This document shows positions 33,761-45,189 of a stretch of DNA of 64,000 nucleotides, piece by piece (within the stretch, counting starts at the first letter, position 1; every line of letters starts with the position of its first letter). The position numbers and the translations under genes were made by a program. The DNA is taken from NCBI GenBank assembly GCA_023052935.1, contig CM041292.1, positions 136,786,951-136,850,950 of the forward strand, read 5' to 3'. Below the pieces are notes generated by a model. It was not told the DNA's origin. It worked only from the letters and a program-made list of their open reading frames with translations, and made no database searches. The stretch comes from Piezodorus guildinii. Lineage: Eukaryota; Arthropoda; Insecta; Hemiptera; Pentatomidae.

Positions 33761-35003
33761 CAGATAGTAAAGTTTTTCAATTAGCTACTTTGTTTATTAT
33801 TTAAAGAACTCTATTTTTCGACTAATTTAATTTTGAAGCTTGTCGTTCTGATTTTTAAGAATAATAAATTATTACTTACTTTAAAGAAATAAATTTATCA
33901 TTAAAAGAAACCTTTGGTCAGCTAAGTGAAAATGCTTGCAAATTCTAAAAAATCAATGTCTTTTTTATATCTTAATCCAAACAATTCAATAGCACAAATA
34001 TCACTATGGTCTACTTCAAGGATAAGCAGTAAATCAACAAACCCAAATATGTTCGATAACTAATTATTTATTGGAACTAATCAAAGAAGGCATAGGACTC
34101 AATGCGGTCTCAATCAAGTAAAAGAAATCCAACTTTATGTCTCGCAGGTAATTTGTGTTGAACGGAAAACGAGTTTGTTACCAGGAACCTTTGAAGGTTT
34201 TTTGTTGAACAGTGTAAAACAACACCCTAAAAGTTAGTTCGCAAGCATAAAACGAATGGCCAGCGTTTTCATTCAACACAACTGTTGGTTGTTTTACCGT
34301 GGGTAGTTTTATTGCGAATAATTCGAAGAGATGTTGGTGTAAAAACCTCTTTCCCCTCGCCCAAGTTAAATCCTTTATTCCATTCGGACTGTACTCCAGT
34401 ATTTTTCGAGAAACATTTATAGGATGTTCAATTATAGATACGAAGAGCTTTTTTGGGAATTCGGCCGATCTGATGAATTTTAGAAAGAGGGAGTAATGCT
34501 TTATTTATTAGCAATGCTGTCCAAATAAATAAACCTCCAATATACATCTTACATAACAATCCATTATTATACATTATATGACTACATCTTTCATTTTTTT
34601 CTCTACCGATATCTAGATAATATTGACAAATTCACTCTCTTATTTCTGCTCTTGTGATTCTTAGTTTTAACAATATTGTTTTGTTTTTTTTTAAATTCCT
34701 TACACAGTTTGGTAATTCTAGCCTAATGTTAAACGTTATGACACAGTTACCAATGTGCAAAATATAGCGTATCGTTACCACTTTTGTTTGTTTTCTGTTT
34801 GATGATATAAGCAAATATTACGTATTAAGTAGTCAGGAGTTCCTTTACCACATACTCGTAATTTATTTCCTTACGGAATTCGTAATTTTGTATTGCTTGC
34901 TGAAGGATTGCGTATTTTGACTTTCATATTAGTTTTATGGCTTATTCTGAACACCAATATCTTGACAATCACTGTGTGTGTGTAATATATATTATATATA
35001 TAT

Positions 35004-35037
<34 letters not shown>

Positions 35038-35332
35038 AACAGAATATTAATAATATGACTACTATTAAGACAAAATTTCTTGGTAAAATCAATTTCATCT
35101 AGGAAAGGTTTTTAATATATCAGCAGTTATAAATATTAATCGAGAACCACTGCTTCAAGGAAATCATTTCACCCAACATTCACGAAGTTACCAGTATTCG
35201 TGCTTCATTTATATTATTAAGCTACTTTTCTAGAATATTACCAACTATCTCCTAGAATTATCATTATAAAACCATTTTTTTGTTAATAATGAATTTCTGA
35301 ACTATATAAAAATGAGAGGAAAAAAAACTGTA
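33761..35332. other. No gene recognised; (AT)n at 34986-35037
   Basis: AT-rich. A block at about 34080-34500 is less AT-rich and unidentified. Confidence 0.4.
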
Positions 35333-35612
35333 CCTCTGCAAACCATGCAGGGACTATATATTCGCACTGTTTCTAGGCCAACGGCCGTGCAGTAATTAGG
35401 CCTTGATCACGCTCAGCCACCAGGGTTTTTCTCCAATTTGAGTACACACTTTAAAGAGGCTGGATCTGCCCCAGGAGAGTCCCTTTACCCTAGTCCTGGG
35501 TATAGGCCTGAATAACCATAATAAATAATATTCTGTCATAGCCGGGATTCAAACCCAGGACCAGAAGAACAGAAGACTAGCGTTCTATCAAGTAGACCAC
35601 ACCGCGAATGAA
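35333..35612 (-). mobile_element. tRNA-derived SINE (family S2), copy 1
   Basis: Minus strand: GTGGTCTACTTGATAGAACG (A box) and GGGTTTGAATCCCGGCTATG (B box) about 30-40 bp later, then a body containing the palindromic phrase GGCCAACGGCCGT in plus orientation. The body recurs at 39550-39790. Confidence 0.75.
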
Positions 35613-36243
35613 TCTATTATTTTGAAAAAAATCTGTTTCACTTATTTGTATTAGCTAGAATCGAATTTCGAAGAATTTTACTCAAAAACCAAAAGAAAAT
35701 TCCTAATTTCCAGGATTTTTGTTGTCATATGTTCTTAAGGTTTTTATGATTTTTTTAATGTTTCCGCACCGTAGCCAATTCTATTGCTGTAAATGAGTTT
35801 AACAGTTTACACTTGACGACTTAATTAATTTATTGTATTCTTAATTTATCTATTATTATGTGATATTTCGCAGACTACATCAATATTTGTTTTTAAGTAA
35901 AGAGTTAGAAAAAAAACAGGTAATGGCAGTGAAGTAATAAGCACGTGCTCTGAATGTGTCTGTTCGAAATATAATTTATTCTTGTTTATAAATGATATTT
36001 ATGAGTGATTCTTAACTCTAAAGGAACAATTATTGATCTAGTTCAGAAAGTTATACAAGGTTTAGGATTTATAAGTGAGTAACAATTAAAAAAGTGGAAA
36101 CATGTGAAGTGGTGGAAGGTTAGTTTTTCCTTAAACATTACTTTATCTAATTTATTAAGTTTAAAACTTTGTCTGTTTGTGTTAATATCGTTTCAAGACA
36201 TTGTTTTTGTGCAATTCGGTAACTAAATAGACGTAAGGGGGCA
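35613..36243. other. AT-rich DNA and possible leader of the Jockey element
   Basis: No repeat recognised. The last part is presumably the 5' UTR of the element that starts coding at 36244; the boundary could not be fixed. Confidence 0.4.
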
Positions 36244-37230
36244 ATGGCGTTCGAAAATGTAACCAATATGGACCTACAAGAGGCAGGTTCTTCAACCATG
36301 TCAGAAGAAAATAACGAGTGGGAGGTGATTACAGGACAAAACAGGCCATCATCCTCAACAGATCTCAGGCTATACATAAAAAAATTAAATAACATAGAAA
36401 CCAGCAATAGATTTGACCCTCTTTCAAAAATAACTGCCAGAGAAAACGAAAAACAACCAAACCAAATAGAAAATAACAAAGTTAAGCCACCGCCCATATT
36501 TCTAAAAGGAATACAGAATATAGAAGCATTAATTGCGTTTTTAAAAAAAGAAATAGGTTCCAGCTACTTCACTATAAAATCAACTGCCAGAAATTTAATT
36601 GTATACCCAGCCACCCCAGACTCGTACAGAACAGCTGTTCGGTGCTTAAAGTAAACGCCGACTATCACACATATCAACTGTCAGAAGATAAAAACCCCAG
36701 AGTAGTTATTAAAGAACTTCACACATCGACACCAACATCAGTAATAAGTGAAGAAATGAAAGCTAAGGGCTATTAAGCTGTGAACATTACGAATGCCATC
36801 TCAGCCAGAACTAAACTACCAATTCAAATATTTTTTGTCGACATTACAAAGAATACTTTTAATAAAAAAAATATTTGAAATAAATAAAATTTACTACACA
36901 TGAATTAAAGTAGAAGAAGTTCGAAAAAAGAGGGAAATCCCTCAGTGCTTCAGATGTCAGGGATTTGCTCACACTAAATCGTACTGTAATCACCAACCAC
37001 GCTGCGTACGATGCGAAGAGACCCATGAAAGCGCTACATGCATCAAAAGTAGTAAGACGCCGGCCAAATGCGCCAACTGCGGAGGAGCACACCCCGCCAA
37101 ATACAGAGGATGCCTGGCCCTCAAGAATCTGCGAGCTCAGAGAACACAGAGTTGCCGCTCTACGCCGGTGGCTCTCCAACCTCCTCCGGATCTAGAACAT
37201 TTTCCAGCCCTGCCAAACAGCCTTCAACAA
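36244..37230 (+). pseudogene. Jockey ORF1 (zinc-knuckle protein), frameshifted
   Basis: The first open piece (36244-36654, 136 codons, ATG start) is an acidic then basic N-terminal region. After a frameshift near 36640 the next frame reads RVVIKELHTSTPTSVISEEM and LPIQIFFVDI, the PRE_C2HC-type domain of Jockey ORF1s, but with a TAA at about 36775. Then three knuckles are readable around 36940-37110: CFRCQGFAHTKSYC, CVRCEETHESATC and CANCGGAHPAKYRGC. The protein would bind element RNA; this copy cannot make it in one piece. Confidence 0.8.
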
Positions 37231-37399
37231 CATTAGCCTCTGGAACCTATCGGTGTAAACCCCAGAATGGAGCGCCCAAACTGCCCTCGGTCCGACGTGG
37301 AAGCTCAGCCTCAGCCGCATCTAAGATCAGGTGTGAGGGAAGACAGTGGTCAGCTGGTACCACCAGCTGGCTCAGAGCCTTTTTTACAATCTAATATTC

Positions 37400-39292
37400 T
37401 AAATAATTTAAACAGCACAGCTCTCTGTTCCTATAGCTCTAAAAATCGAACAGGATTTAGAAGAAGCGGTTGAACCTCAACTATCCAAGAAGCTGCCTGG
37501 TCCTCACAAGAGATAAAAAAAAAGGCAAGGAGTAAGCTCGCCGTCCTACCCCCAATATATCAGAGACCTGATCAGAGCCAAGAGACGGTCACGAAAAGTA
37601 TGGCAAACTAACAGACTTCATCAGACCGACGACTTTTTAGTAAACATAACAACGAACTAAAAAGAGAAATACGAAAATTTAAACAAACTATCTTTAACAT
37701 CTATTTGGAAAACCTGACAGCGGATGACAACAGCCTTTGGCGACATACTAAGCGCCTCCTAAAGCATCGTAAAGTGTCTGCCCCATTGAGAAAAGATGAT
37801 GGTTCTTGGGCTGTGTTGGACAGAGAGAAATCTGCTATTTTTGCTGACCACCTTTCAACAGTTTATCAACCTCTCACAGACTTAACAGACATACAACACG
37901 AACATTATGTACAGAATATCTTAAACTCTCCTCTTCCCATGTCTCTTCCACCAAAATCCTTTATTCCGAAGTATCACGTCAGATTATGAAAATGCTAAAA
38001 AAGAAGACTCCTGGTTATGACCTTATCACTGCTGAGATACTACAAAAATCCCCAGAAAAGCTTTAGTCTTCCTTACAACACTGTACAATGCTATACTTAG
38101 GGCAACTAAATTCCCCATTCTATGAAAATATTCTACGATTTCAATGATACAAAAACCTAACAAAGACAAAAACAGGCCTCATTCCTACAGTCCTATTAGC
38201 CTTCTTCCAGTATGCTCTAAAAAATTTGAAAAATTGTTGCACGGACGTATTATTAACATACTGACAGACCACGACATATTATTATCAATTTGGATTTCGC
38301 TCTTTTAACTCCACAACACAACATCTACACAGAGTAACCGACTTTATTTCAACTGCACTTGAACTAAAACAATACGCTTCTGGGACATTTTTGGATGTTA
38401 CTCAAGCTTTTGATAGGGTTTGGCACCAGGGTCTTCTTTTTAAACTAAAACCCATACTTCCAAGCACTTATTATTTAATATTACAATATTTTCTCTATGA
38501 CCACTTCTTCTCTTTCCGACAGGGTTCTGAGACCTCATCAATGAAGCCAATCTCTCCAGGGGTTTCCCAAGGTTCTCTCCTGGCCCCACTTCTTTACTTA
38601 ATATACACATATGACTTACCGAAAAATGAAAACATCTTAACTGCGACACTGCTGTTATTACAAGCAGCACAGACCCCTTACAGGCCAGTATAACATTACA
38701 ATACTTGGACAACATACAGAACTGGTGTAAGAAATGGAAGTTAAAAATTAATTATGACAAGTCACAACATGTTACATTTACCCTTAGACGCAAAAACTGC
38801 CCTCCAGTTTATATAGACAATCACCCAATACCACAATCAAATACAGTAACGTACTTAGAACTTATTTTTGACAAGAGGTTGACATGGGGCCCACACGTCA
38901 AGACAAAACGTAAAACGCTAAACTTCCGACTAAGACGTTTATATTCGAATCTACACAGACGTTCTAAATTATCCATCAGACAGAAATTTAATGTATACAC
39001 TTATTAGTTAAAACCAATATGGACTTACGCTTGCCAAATATACGGACCTGCTAAACAGACACACATACGTAAAAAACAAATCTTTCAATCGCAGTTTTTA
39101 AGAGTGGCAACGAACTCACCACCATATGTTTCAAACGATACCCTTCATACTGACTTACGTATTCCAACTACAACAAACCACATTCAAAAAATTTACGAAC
39201 GATTTTACGACAATCTAAATGGACACATAGACAGAACTCGGCGTAAGCTGAAAAAGAAGTTGGATGTGGGACCTCCTGACCTGAAAATATAG
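37400..39292 (+). pseudogene. Jockey ORF2 remnant: reverse transcriptase without endonuclease
   Basis: From about 37415, broken frames give the region after the endonuclease, then NSLWRHTKRLLK (about 37730). The RT follows: TPGYDLITAEI (about 38010), FGFRSFNSTTQHLHR (about 38290), motif A FLDVTQAFDRVWHQ (38385-38430) and motif B GVSQGSLLAPLLY (about 38570). Motif C, normally FADD, is damaged: about ten bases are missing near 38645, leaving only DTAV in a shifted frame. Post-RT sequence follows with NIQNWCKKWKLKIN (about 38710), LKPIWTYACQIYG (about 39010) and a final frame closing at 39290-39292. Without endonuclease and FADD the copy is inactive. Confidence 0.85.
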
Positions 39293-39549
39293 TTGTGCTT
39301 AATGTCAGGAAGATGCACCACTGGGTGCTGTCTCCCTCATGCCTGCCCACGCCATGATTTTATTTTAGCACATTTGCTTATTGTAATTTTTTTACAGGTG
39401 TGAATAAAATGTTGAGTGAAAAAAAATAAATAAATAAAGAGGTAAATGATAGTTTAGTGTAGTGCGCGCCAGATTTATAATCATCATATGAGCCTAATAA
39501 TATCGTAAAGAAACAGATAAATAAAAGAACCTGTTGTTCTTTTCTTTAA

Positions 39550-39790
39550 CACTTCAACCTCTTGGCACAGCACATTTAGAGATTTGCCTTATTTCTAGAC
39601 CAACGGCCGTAAAATGAAGTGATTAGGCTGAGATCACGACCCGCCGCCAGGTTTTTTTTCCATTTAGGGTATCTACATGTTCGAGGTTAGGTGTACACCA
39701 GGAGGGTCTCCATACTCTAGGGTATCCCGACTGCTGAAATAACAAAGTAAATAATATTCTGCCCCAACCGGGAATAGAACCCGAGAACTA
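39550..39790 (-). mobile_element. tRNA-derived SINE (family S2), copy 2, truncated head
   Basis: It shares AGACCAACGGCCGT, the ATTAGGC...GATCACG phrase, GCCAGG(G)TTTTT, AATAATATTCTG and the reverse B box (CCGGGAATAGAACCCGAGAAC) with 35333-35612. The A-box end is missing or diverged. Confidence 0.65.
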
Positions 39791-40825
39791 GAGTGCACTT
39801 ATATAAGTGTAAAATAGTGCACTAATATCATAATATAAAAATTGTTGTCTTGTCAATGGTTTCTACGTGGCAGTGAATACTAATAAACAAAGCTTTATTG
39901 TTGATTCAATATTACTGTCCTAATTATTTATGAACGGCAATTTATGAGTATATTCATTAATTATATACCTAAATGAGACTATTAAACCATTATTACAAAA
40001 CTGCTTGATTACAACTAACTACTATCCAAAGCTATAAACGAAAGGGGACCACAAAGGAGACTAACAACAGAAGGAGAGATAATTATCTGATAAGATCTGT
40101 AGCCTATTAAGGAAGTCCCGACATTGAGAGAGCTGATGAGGTTTTCATCAAACTTGGACGAGATCTGTAAGAGACTCCCGCCTGATCAGAGGGTCCCCGC
40201 CGCTGAAAAACATAATTAAGACCGCAGACCTGACTCTCCTCATGTCCAGCTGCTCCGAGAGTGCTGGACCCGCCAACTTGGTAATTTGTCCTGGCCAACT
40301 CCAGTCCTCGCTGGAACTGGAACTGGATAATTAGGACTAGGGTCGATATCTTTTACCCTGAGGGCCTCTCTGTGGTCCTCATCACTCCAGCCATTCCTTT
40401 TTTCCTTCGACCGCAGCTCCTCCCCCTCTCACTGCCACCCTCCACCCTAGTGATGTAGTGATTTTCAATTTTAAGGATCATGGGCTTTAGTTCGTTGGGG
40501 CATTGTGGGGAGGGGAGAAAACTCCTTTTAATCTTGAGCAGCAATTAGAAAAAAAAAGAGAGAGAGTGAGAGAGTGAGAGAGAGAGAGAGTGAGAGAGGT
40601 TCAAGATACGTGCCCTTACTGAAATATATTTTCCTTATTATCTAACTAAAAGACTTTTTGAAAGTTCGCTTTTCATCAAAGGATTAAAGCTCATTTTCTG
40701 TTGTTATTTTTAAACCTTAATTAAGTCTCTTTAAACTTTGAGAAATGTATTTAAAATCACAATGTCATACCGCTAGGTTAGGATTAATTTCAATCTTTTA
40801 TTGCAGTGTAGTTAAACATGAAGGT
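39791..40825. other. No gene recognised; moderate-GC block and (GA)n
   Basis: About 40040-40540 is richer in G+C and non-repetitive within the window, with no protein signature. It is followed by a (GA)n tract with GTGA interruptions at 40556-40600. It may be host noncoding DNA. Confidence 0.4.
40556..40600. repeat. (GA)n microsatellite
   Basis: GAGAGAGTGAGAG-type tract, the only purine-dinucleotide repeat in the window. Confidence 0.85.
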
Positions 40826-41120
40826 TAATCCATTCAAAATCGTCCAGACCTTGCCGCTCGACATTTTAGATTTTATTCATATTTTTATCAGTTATTCTCT
40901 ATCCTTTCATGAATATAAAACCATAAATAAAAAAATAAAAAATTCGCTTAACAGTTTAAGTGTTGCAACCGTTTTAAGTCAGCTCCACATGCAAAACCAT
41001 GTGACGGGAAAATCTTTCTACTTCCTGTAATTTTTTAGATATAAAATCAAAATAAAATTAAGATAAAGACATACTTTGCATTTTTTTGTCCTCACAGGTC
41101 ATTACGTTAATAGCGAAGAA
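40826..41120. repeat. Left terminal inverted repeat of the long-TIR transposon
   Basis: Pairs with about 43550-43846. The same sequence also occurs, reverse-complemented, at about 50090-50450. Confidence 0.75.
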
Positions 41121-41685
41121 AGTTATTTAAAAAACTCGCGAAAATAAATGAAAAACGTGATTTTCAACGAGATAAAAGTCTATAAAGGAAAATAGACTCA
41201 CTTTTGAATTACTTTTTATTATGTAGCTTAGTTATAATCTTACTTGCTGTAAAAATTTCGATCTTGAGAACATAGCCTTTTTTTGTATATAAATTTTCAA
41301 AATTGGCAAAATTTAATATTTTGCGATGTATACACGGAAATATCTCAAAAGGTACTTAGTGAAAAATTATGAAAGTAATGGGTGGTTATCTGAAATTTGG
41401 TTAACTTCTGGCGTAATTTTGAAAGTGCTGTTTTTAGTTAAAAATCAGCACAATTTATATTTCATACTGAAGGTATAACATCTACTTTGCTGCACCTAAA
41501 AGGGCCGGTCACTTTACATGATATTTTTAGATAACTTTATGATTTTTTAAAATCAGTGTACTAAGGAATGATTCCAAATACGGTTATTATGTAAAATCGC
41601 ATTTTATTGCAAAATTAACGGTAACATCAAATTATATCCTAAGTTTACAAATTCTAGGAACAAAAAAAAGGGGAAAAAAAGAAAT

Positions 41686-42175
41686 TTATGAACTATAATC
41701 ACAACAATTTATTGTCAGTGGACTGCACAAAATCGTTTTTAAGCATTTTTTTTTTTTTTTTTTTTTTTTGTGTGTCTCAATCTTATTATCTAAAATTTTC
41801 CTCTCAATTATATCGCCAAATAACGCATTTTTTATCAATACTACATTTTTATTAGGGTCGTTGGGCATTTCTACAATTTTACTTGTCGGTGTCAGTTCTT
41901 GATTTTGTTTTATCATTCTATGTTTTAGTCTTCTGTTTCTTTGTTGTTCAATGACAAGTTTTGCCCTTAAATTGTCAATGAGTAAGTCCTTTCTCTTCAG
42001 TATAATCTTTCTTTGTTTTTGTTGAACTATACTCCTCTTTCTAGCTTCAGCTTCTCTTCCATTATTTAATAAAGGAACCTCAGGAATAATTACATCTCCC
42101 GATGGTGACGGTATATTTTGGTCCACGTATTTATCTGAATTTTCTCGAATGTTTATTTTGTTGTTGTTTTGGTTT
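41686..42175 (-). pseudogene. Coiled-coil-rich ORF remnant of the long-TIR transposon
   Basis: A minus-strand frame open from a TAA at about 42175 down to about 41690 (some 160 codons; only a GTG, not an ATG, near 42126). It is strongly basic and heptad-like over residues reading REAEARKRSIVQQKQRKIIL and DNLRAKLVIEQQRNRRLKHR, with a Lys-rich end created by an A run. Predicted feature: a coiled coil, plausible for a multimerising DNA-binding transposon protein. Lacking an ATG, it may be an internal exon or a degraded part of the gene whose start is at 42527. I do not recognise the family with certainty. Confidence 0.45.
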
Positions 42176-42272
42176 TAAGGGCAAAAAACTGCGAGTCGTT
42201 ATTATTGCCCAAAACATCTTCAGATGACGATTAACTTACCTATGATGAGGGAAACAAAAAAAAAAAAAATGT

Positions 42273-42527
42273 TTATTTTTCTCTATAATCAGATGAATAG
42301 GCTATACAATGTTTTCTTGTATTTCTGTGCTCACGCGGAGTCATGTTTTTTACACATTTCCGCTGTACTCTTTCCTTATTCTTTTGATATTTTAGTCGTT
42401 ACTTTTCTTTGTACTCTGCTAGCAAAACAGGATCATTTTTATTTTTTTCCAATCGCCTTTTTGCCTGTTTAGACTTTATTTTTGCAATTTCCTCTTTAGA
42501 CAATGTCGTTTTCTTTCCAGGCACCAT
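42273..42527 (-). pseudogene. Short basic N-terminal ORF remnant of the long-TIR transposon
   Basis: Minus-strand ATG at 42527-42525. It reads MVPGKKTTLSKEEIAKIKSK and on through QAKRRLEKNKNDPVLLAEYK, then a TAA at 42401-42399, then the same frame continues RLKYQKNKERVQRK and TPREHRNTRKH to a second stop near 42273. The pattern of a basic segment followed by REHRNxRK resembles the N-terminus of an uncharacterised protein type repeatedly seen in insect transposons; that is my recollection, not a search result. It lies upstream of, and in the same direction as, the coiled-coil frame, so both probably belonged to one gene. Confidence 0.45.
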
Positions 42528-43549
42528 ATCCTACAGCAAATACATTAGTATTATGTTTAAAACCATGCTTTGCACAGTATGACCATCAGTCCCTAGTCAC
42601 TATTACGACTATGGCCTGACGAAAAGAAACAAAATTAAATGAAACCCTGTATTTAGAATCAACATCAAAACCAATAAGTGGTCAAAACAACAAGACTGGC
42701 CTAACTAATATTTACAAAAAGTAATGAGATCAATTAGTAATTAATTATCTTCAAAACGACTTAGCTAGGGACTGAGAGTTTGACAGGTACAGTCCGTGTT
42801 TCCACAGCAATGTCGGCGACCGCACTAATAGTGAAAGGCTGTCGCGCCTTGGGTCGTGTTTGCAACTAACTTCACACCAATACCTATTGTATTCAGTGAA
42901 TTATGGGAAATCCATATGCTCGGATGGCACGTATTTTTGAATTTCGTAAATGACTAGGGCCTGATATTTTGTATAGGTAACACTTTTTGCCTTGAAATAA
43001 TGTGATGAAACATATTGTTATTGTAAATTAAATCGTTATAAAAATGTTAGCAATGTAATAGTAAACGAATTTAAATAGAGTTTGATCAAATTTTTATTGT
43101 AGAATTATAATTATAGTGAAATGAATACTAAAGTCGGGAGATATTTACATGGCTAGGGACTGATATTTGGAGTACGAAATGTAATTTTCTGGAAATAAAG
43201 ATTATTGTGATATATATCAAAATGAGTGACCGAACTAAAGAGACTTTATAACATCACTTAGTAGTTTCAAGTATTGGATACAATTTTTATAATTATTGGG
43301 AAAATTGATGCTGACACCAAGTAAACCAAATTTTAAATAATTACCCTAATACAGATTACTTATTTATACGATGTGCTTGAGCGATATAAATTTGGTCTTT
43401 GAGACTAAGCTGGTTCCGGAGCTAGGAAATTCTCTTAACTGTTAAAATAACGTTTTCTTTAAGAAATATTAACTTCGGCAATTTTGCATATTTAAGAACC
43501 AAACAAAAACTACAATGATGATGAGAGTATTTTATATATTTTTGGTCTT

Positions 43550-43846
43550 TACAACACACAACCTAAGTAGCCACGAAAATGCAAAGCATGTCCTTATCTT
43601 ATAGTTAAATTTTATTTTGATTTGATATCTAAAATATTATAGGAATTAGAAAGATTTTCCCGTCACATGTTTTTGCCCGCGAAGCTGACTTAAAACGGTT
43701 GAAGCACTAAAACTATTGGCCCGAAAAAAATGTATTTATGGTTTTATATTTAAGAAAGGATAGAGAATAACTGGTCGAAAAATTACGAAAATCTAAAATG
43801 TCGAGCGGCCAAATTAATTAAAATTGGACGATTTCCAATGGATTGA
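43550..43846. repeat. Right terminal inverted repeat of the long-TIR transposon
   Basis: Reverse complement of the left arm. Internal to it (43380-43550) is a subterminal block with GCTGGTTCCGGAGCTAGG that recurs twice, in opposite orientations, in the palindrome at 48.7-49.9 kb. Confidence 0.75.
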
Positions 43847-44185
43847 CCCATATTTTTTTTTTTTTAGTATTGACCTAAAAATTAGTAGGAAATATTTTAG
43901 TAGCTTAAACCAAAAAAAGTACTTCATTTTTTCAAATTAAAACTTAATAGTTATTTTATTTTATAAAATGACAAGAAGACTATTTTGGTTTAAGAAAGTA
44001 TATCTAAATACAATATTTACCAAAGTACATCTAATTTATTTTTTTTAATACATAATGCGAAACAAAAAATGTGTGCAGTATAGTTATAAGTTTGTCAAAT
44101 TAAAAGATTAGGTCCGTAAGTCAACAGGAAATCTATCATGCTGCACTTAATACTAATATAATACTTAGAGAGGAATTGAGGAATT

Positions 44186-45045
44186 GAGCCCACGTGCTGG
44201 GAAAATGCCCCAACAACTCCCTCCTAGTTACTCGCCGGCACCATCGAGTTAAGCATGCGTTAATAAGGCTTCTTAGGGAAAAGGAATATACCTGCTTTGA
44301 CGAGGTCTACTGCGTGGACACGGACGGTTCTGCGAGGTATGCTGACATTGTAGCATTCTCCAAGAACCGGAGAACAGCATTGATCCTCGACCCGACCGTC
44401 AGGTATGAAACAAACGATCTCGATCAGGCAGATGAAGTGGATAGGGAAAAGAGAGAAATCTACAATAAGTGTATCCCTTTCCTAAAAGAGAAGTTCCGCG
44501 AGACCTTCGGAGAGAGAGAGTTCACCGTGAGAGGCCTCTGGTTCGGATCTCGCGGGACTATCCCCAGTAGAACAAGGAGCCTTCTAGAAGAACTCGGTGT
44601 TGGTAATAGTAAATTGTCCATGATGGCCGAGAATATAATATTGGACTCCCTGGGGATTATTCATCATCACCTCTATGGATATTCGTAGGTTAATATTTTT
44701 CTTTACAAGACTTATATTTGTTTTTCTTTATTCGTCTTATCTTTTTGCTTAAATTTTGTCATTGATTCTTTAGTTGTGCATTTTCAAATCTGTTTCTTTT
44801 TGTTTTTTTATGCTTGTATTTTGCTTTAGATTATAGACTTTATTACATATTATAAGATATAACATAGATATCTGTTGATAAAGAAAGTAATTGTATTGTA
44901 AATTTATAACTTTTTAGGTCAATATCACATGTCATCAAGATTGATTAAGTACGCTGTGTATGATAGCAACCCAATACAGTTGGGCAGCACGGTTTTGTTT
45001 TATTGTAATTTTGATAAAATAAAGCATTTCTCTCTCATGTATTAA
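44186..45045 (+). mobile_element. R2-type LINE 3' end (5' truncated)
   Basis: It starts just after an in-frame stop at 44185 and comprises the C-terminal coding region (to 44688) plus a 3' UTR of about 350 bp ending near AATAAAGCATTTCTCTCTC. It lies outside any rDNA-like sequence. No target-site duplication or poly(A) was seen. Confidence 0.65.
44188..44688 (+). pseudogene. R2-type LINE C-terminus with restriction-like endonuclease core
   Basis: An open frame without ATG at its start (first codons A-H-V-L-G-K-C-P, the end of the Cys/His motif of R2-group proteins). It continues LVTRRHHRVKHALIRLL, then DTDGSARYADIVAF and LILDPTVRYETN, the D...D/E-type core of the restriction-like endonuclease that R2-group elements use instead of an apurinic endonuclease. 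GLWFGSRGTIPSR follows, matching the conserved hydrophobic-GxRGTIP segment, and the frame ends at TAG 44686-44688. About 167 codons survive and no RT core is present. The typical Lys-Pro-Asp of the core reads Arg-Tyr-Ala-Asp here. The piece is uninterrupted but a fragment, so non-functional as a retrotransposon. Confidence 0.75.
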
Positions 45046-45189
45046 CATTTTTTCGGATTTCATCACTTTAGATCCATTATGATACCGTTATTTATTTTAT
45101 GAGTAGTTTTTGAAAATTCGGTAAAACTTCTATTGCATCAATAACCTTAATAATTTACGTTAACGTTCAAAATTATAAAAACAATATAC

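Larger units (their letters stand above)
36244..39437 (+). mobile_element. Jockey-type LINE, internally deleted and dead
   Basis: The order is ORF1 with PRE_C2HC-type region and three zinc knuckles, an abrupt jump into the segment that normally follows the endonuclease, reverse transcriptase, post-RT region, and an (A)n/(ATAA)n tail at 39420-39437. The endonuclease domain, normally some 220 residues between ORF1 and the RT, is missing. There is no RNase H, consistent with Jockey. Multiple stops and shifts are present. No target-site duplication was found. Confidence 0.85.
40826..43846. mobile_element. DNA transposon with long terminal inverted repeats
   Basis: The left end (GGTTAATCCATTCAAAATCG, then GCCGCTCGACATTTTAGATT, CAGTTATTCTCTATCCTTTC, AACCGTTTTAAGTCAGCT, TGTGACGGGAAAATCTTTCT) reappears as reverse complement at the right end (about 43550-43846), with indels. 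Arms are at least 250-300 bp. The roughly 3-kb interior carries minus-strand coding remnants (42527 down to about 41690) and several CTAGGGACTGA motifs. No DDE transposase core was recognised, so this is a decayed or non-autonomous member of an unidentified long-TIR family. No target-site duplication was fixed. Confidence 0.75.

Noticed and set aside
42224..42472. Plus-strand 82-codon frame
   Set aside because: It is antisense to the basic transposon ORF on the minus strand, which has a more protein-like composition.
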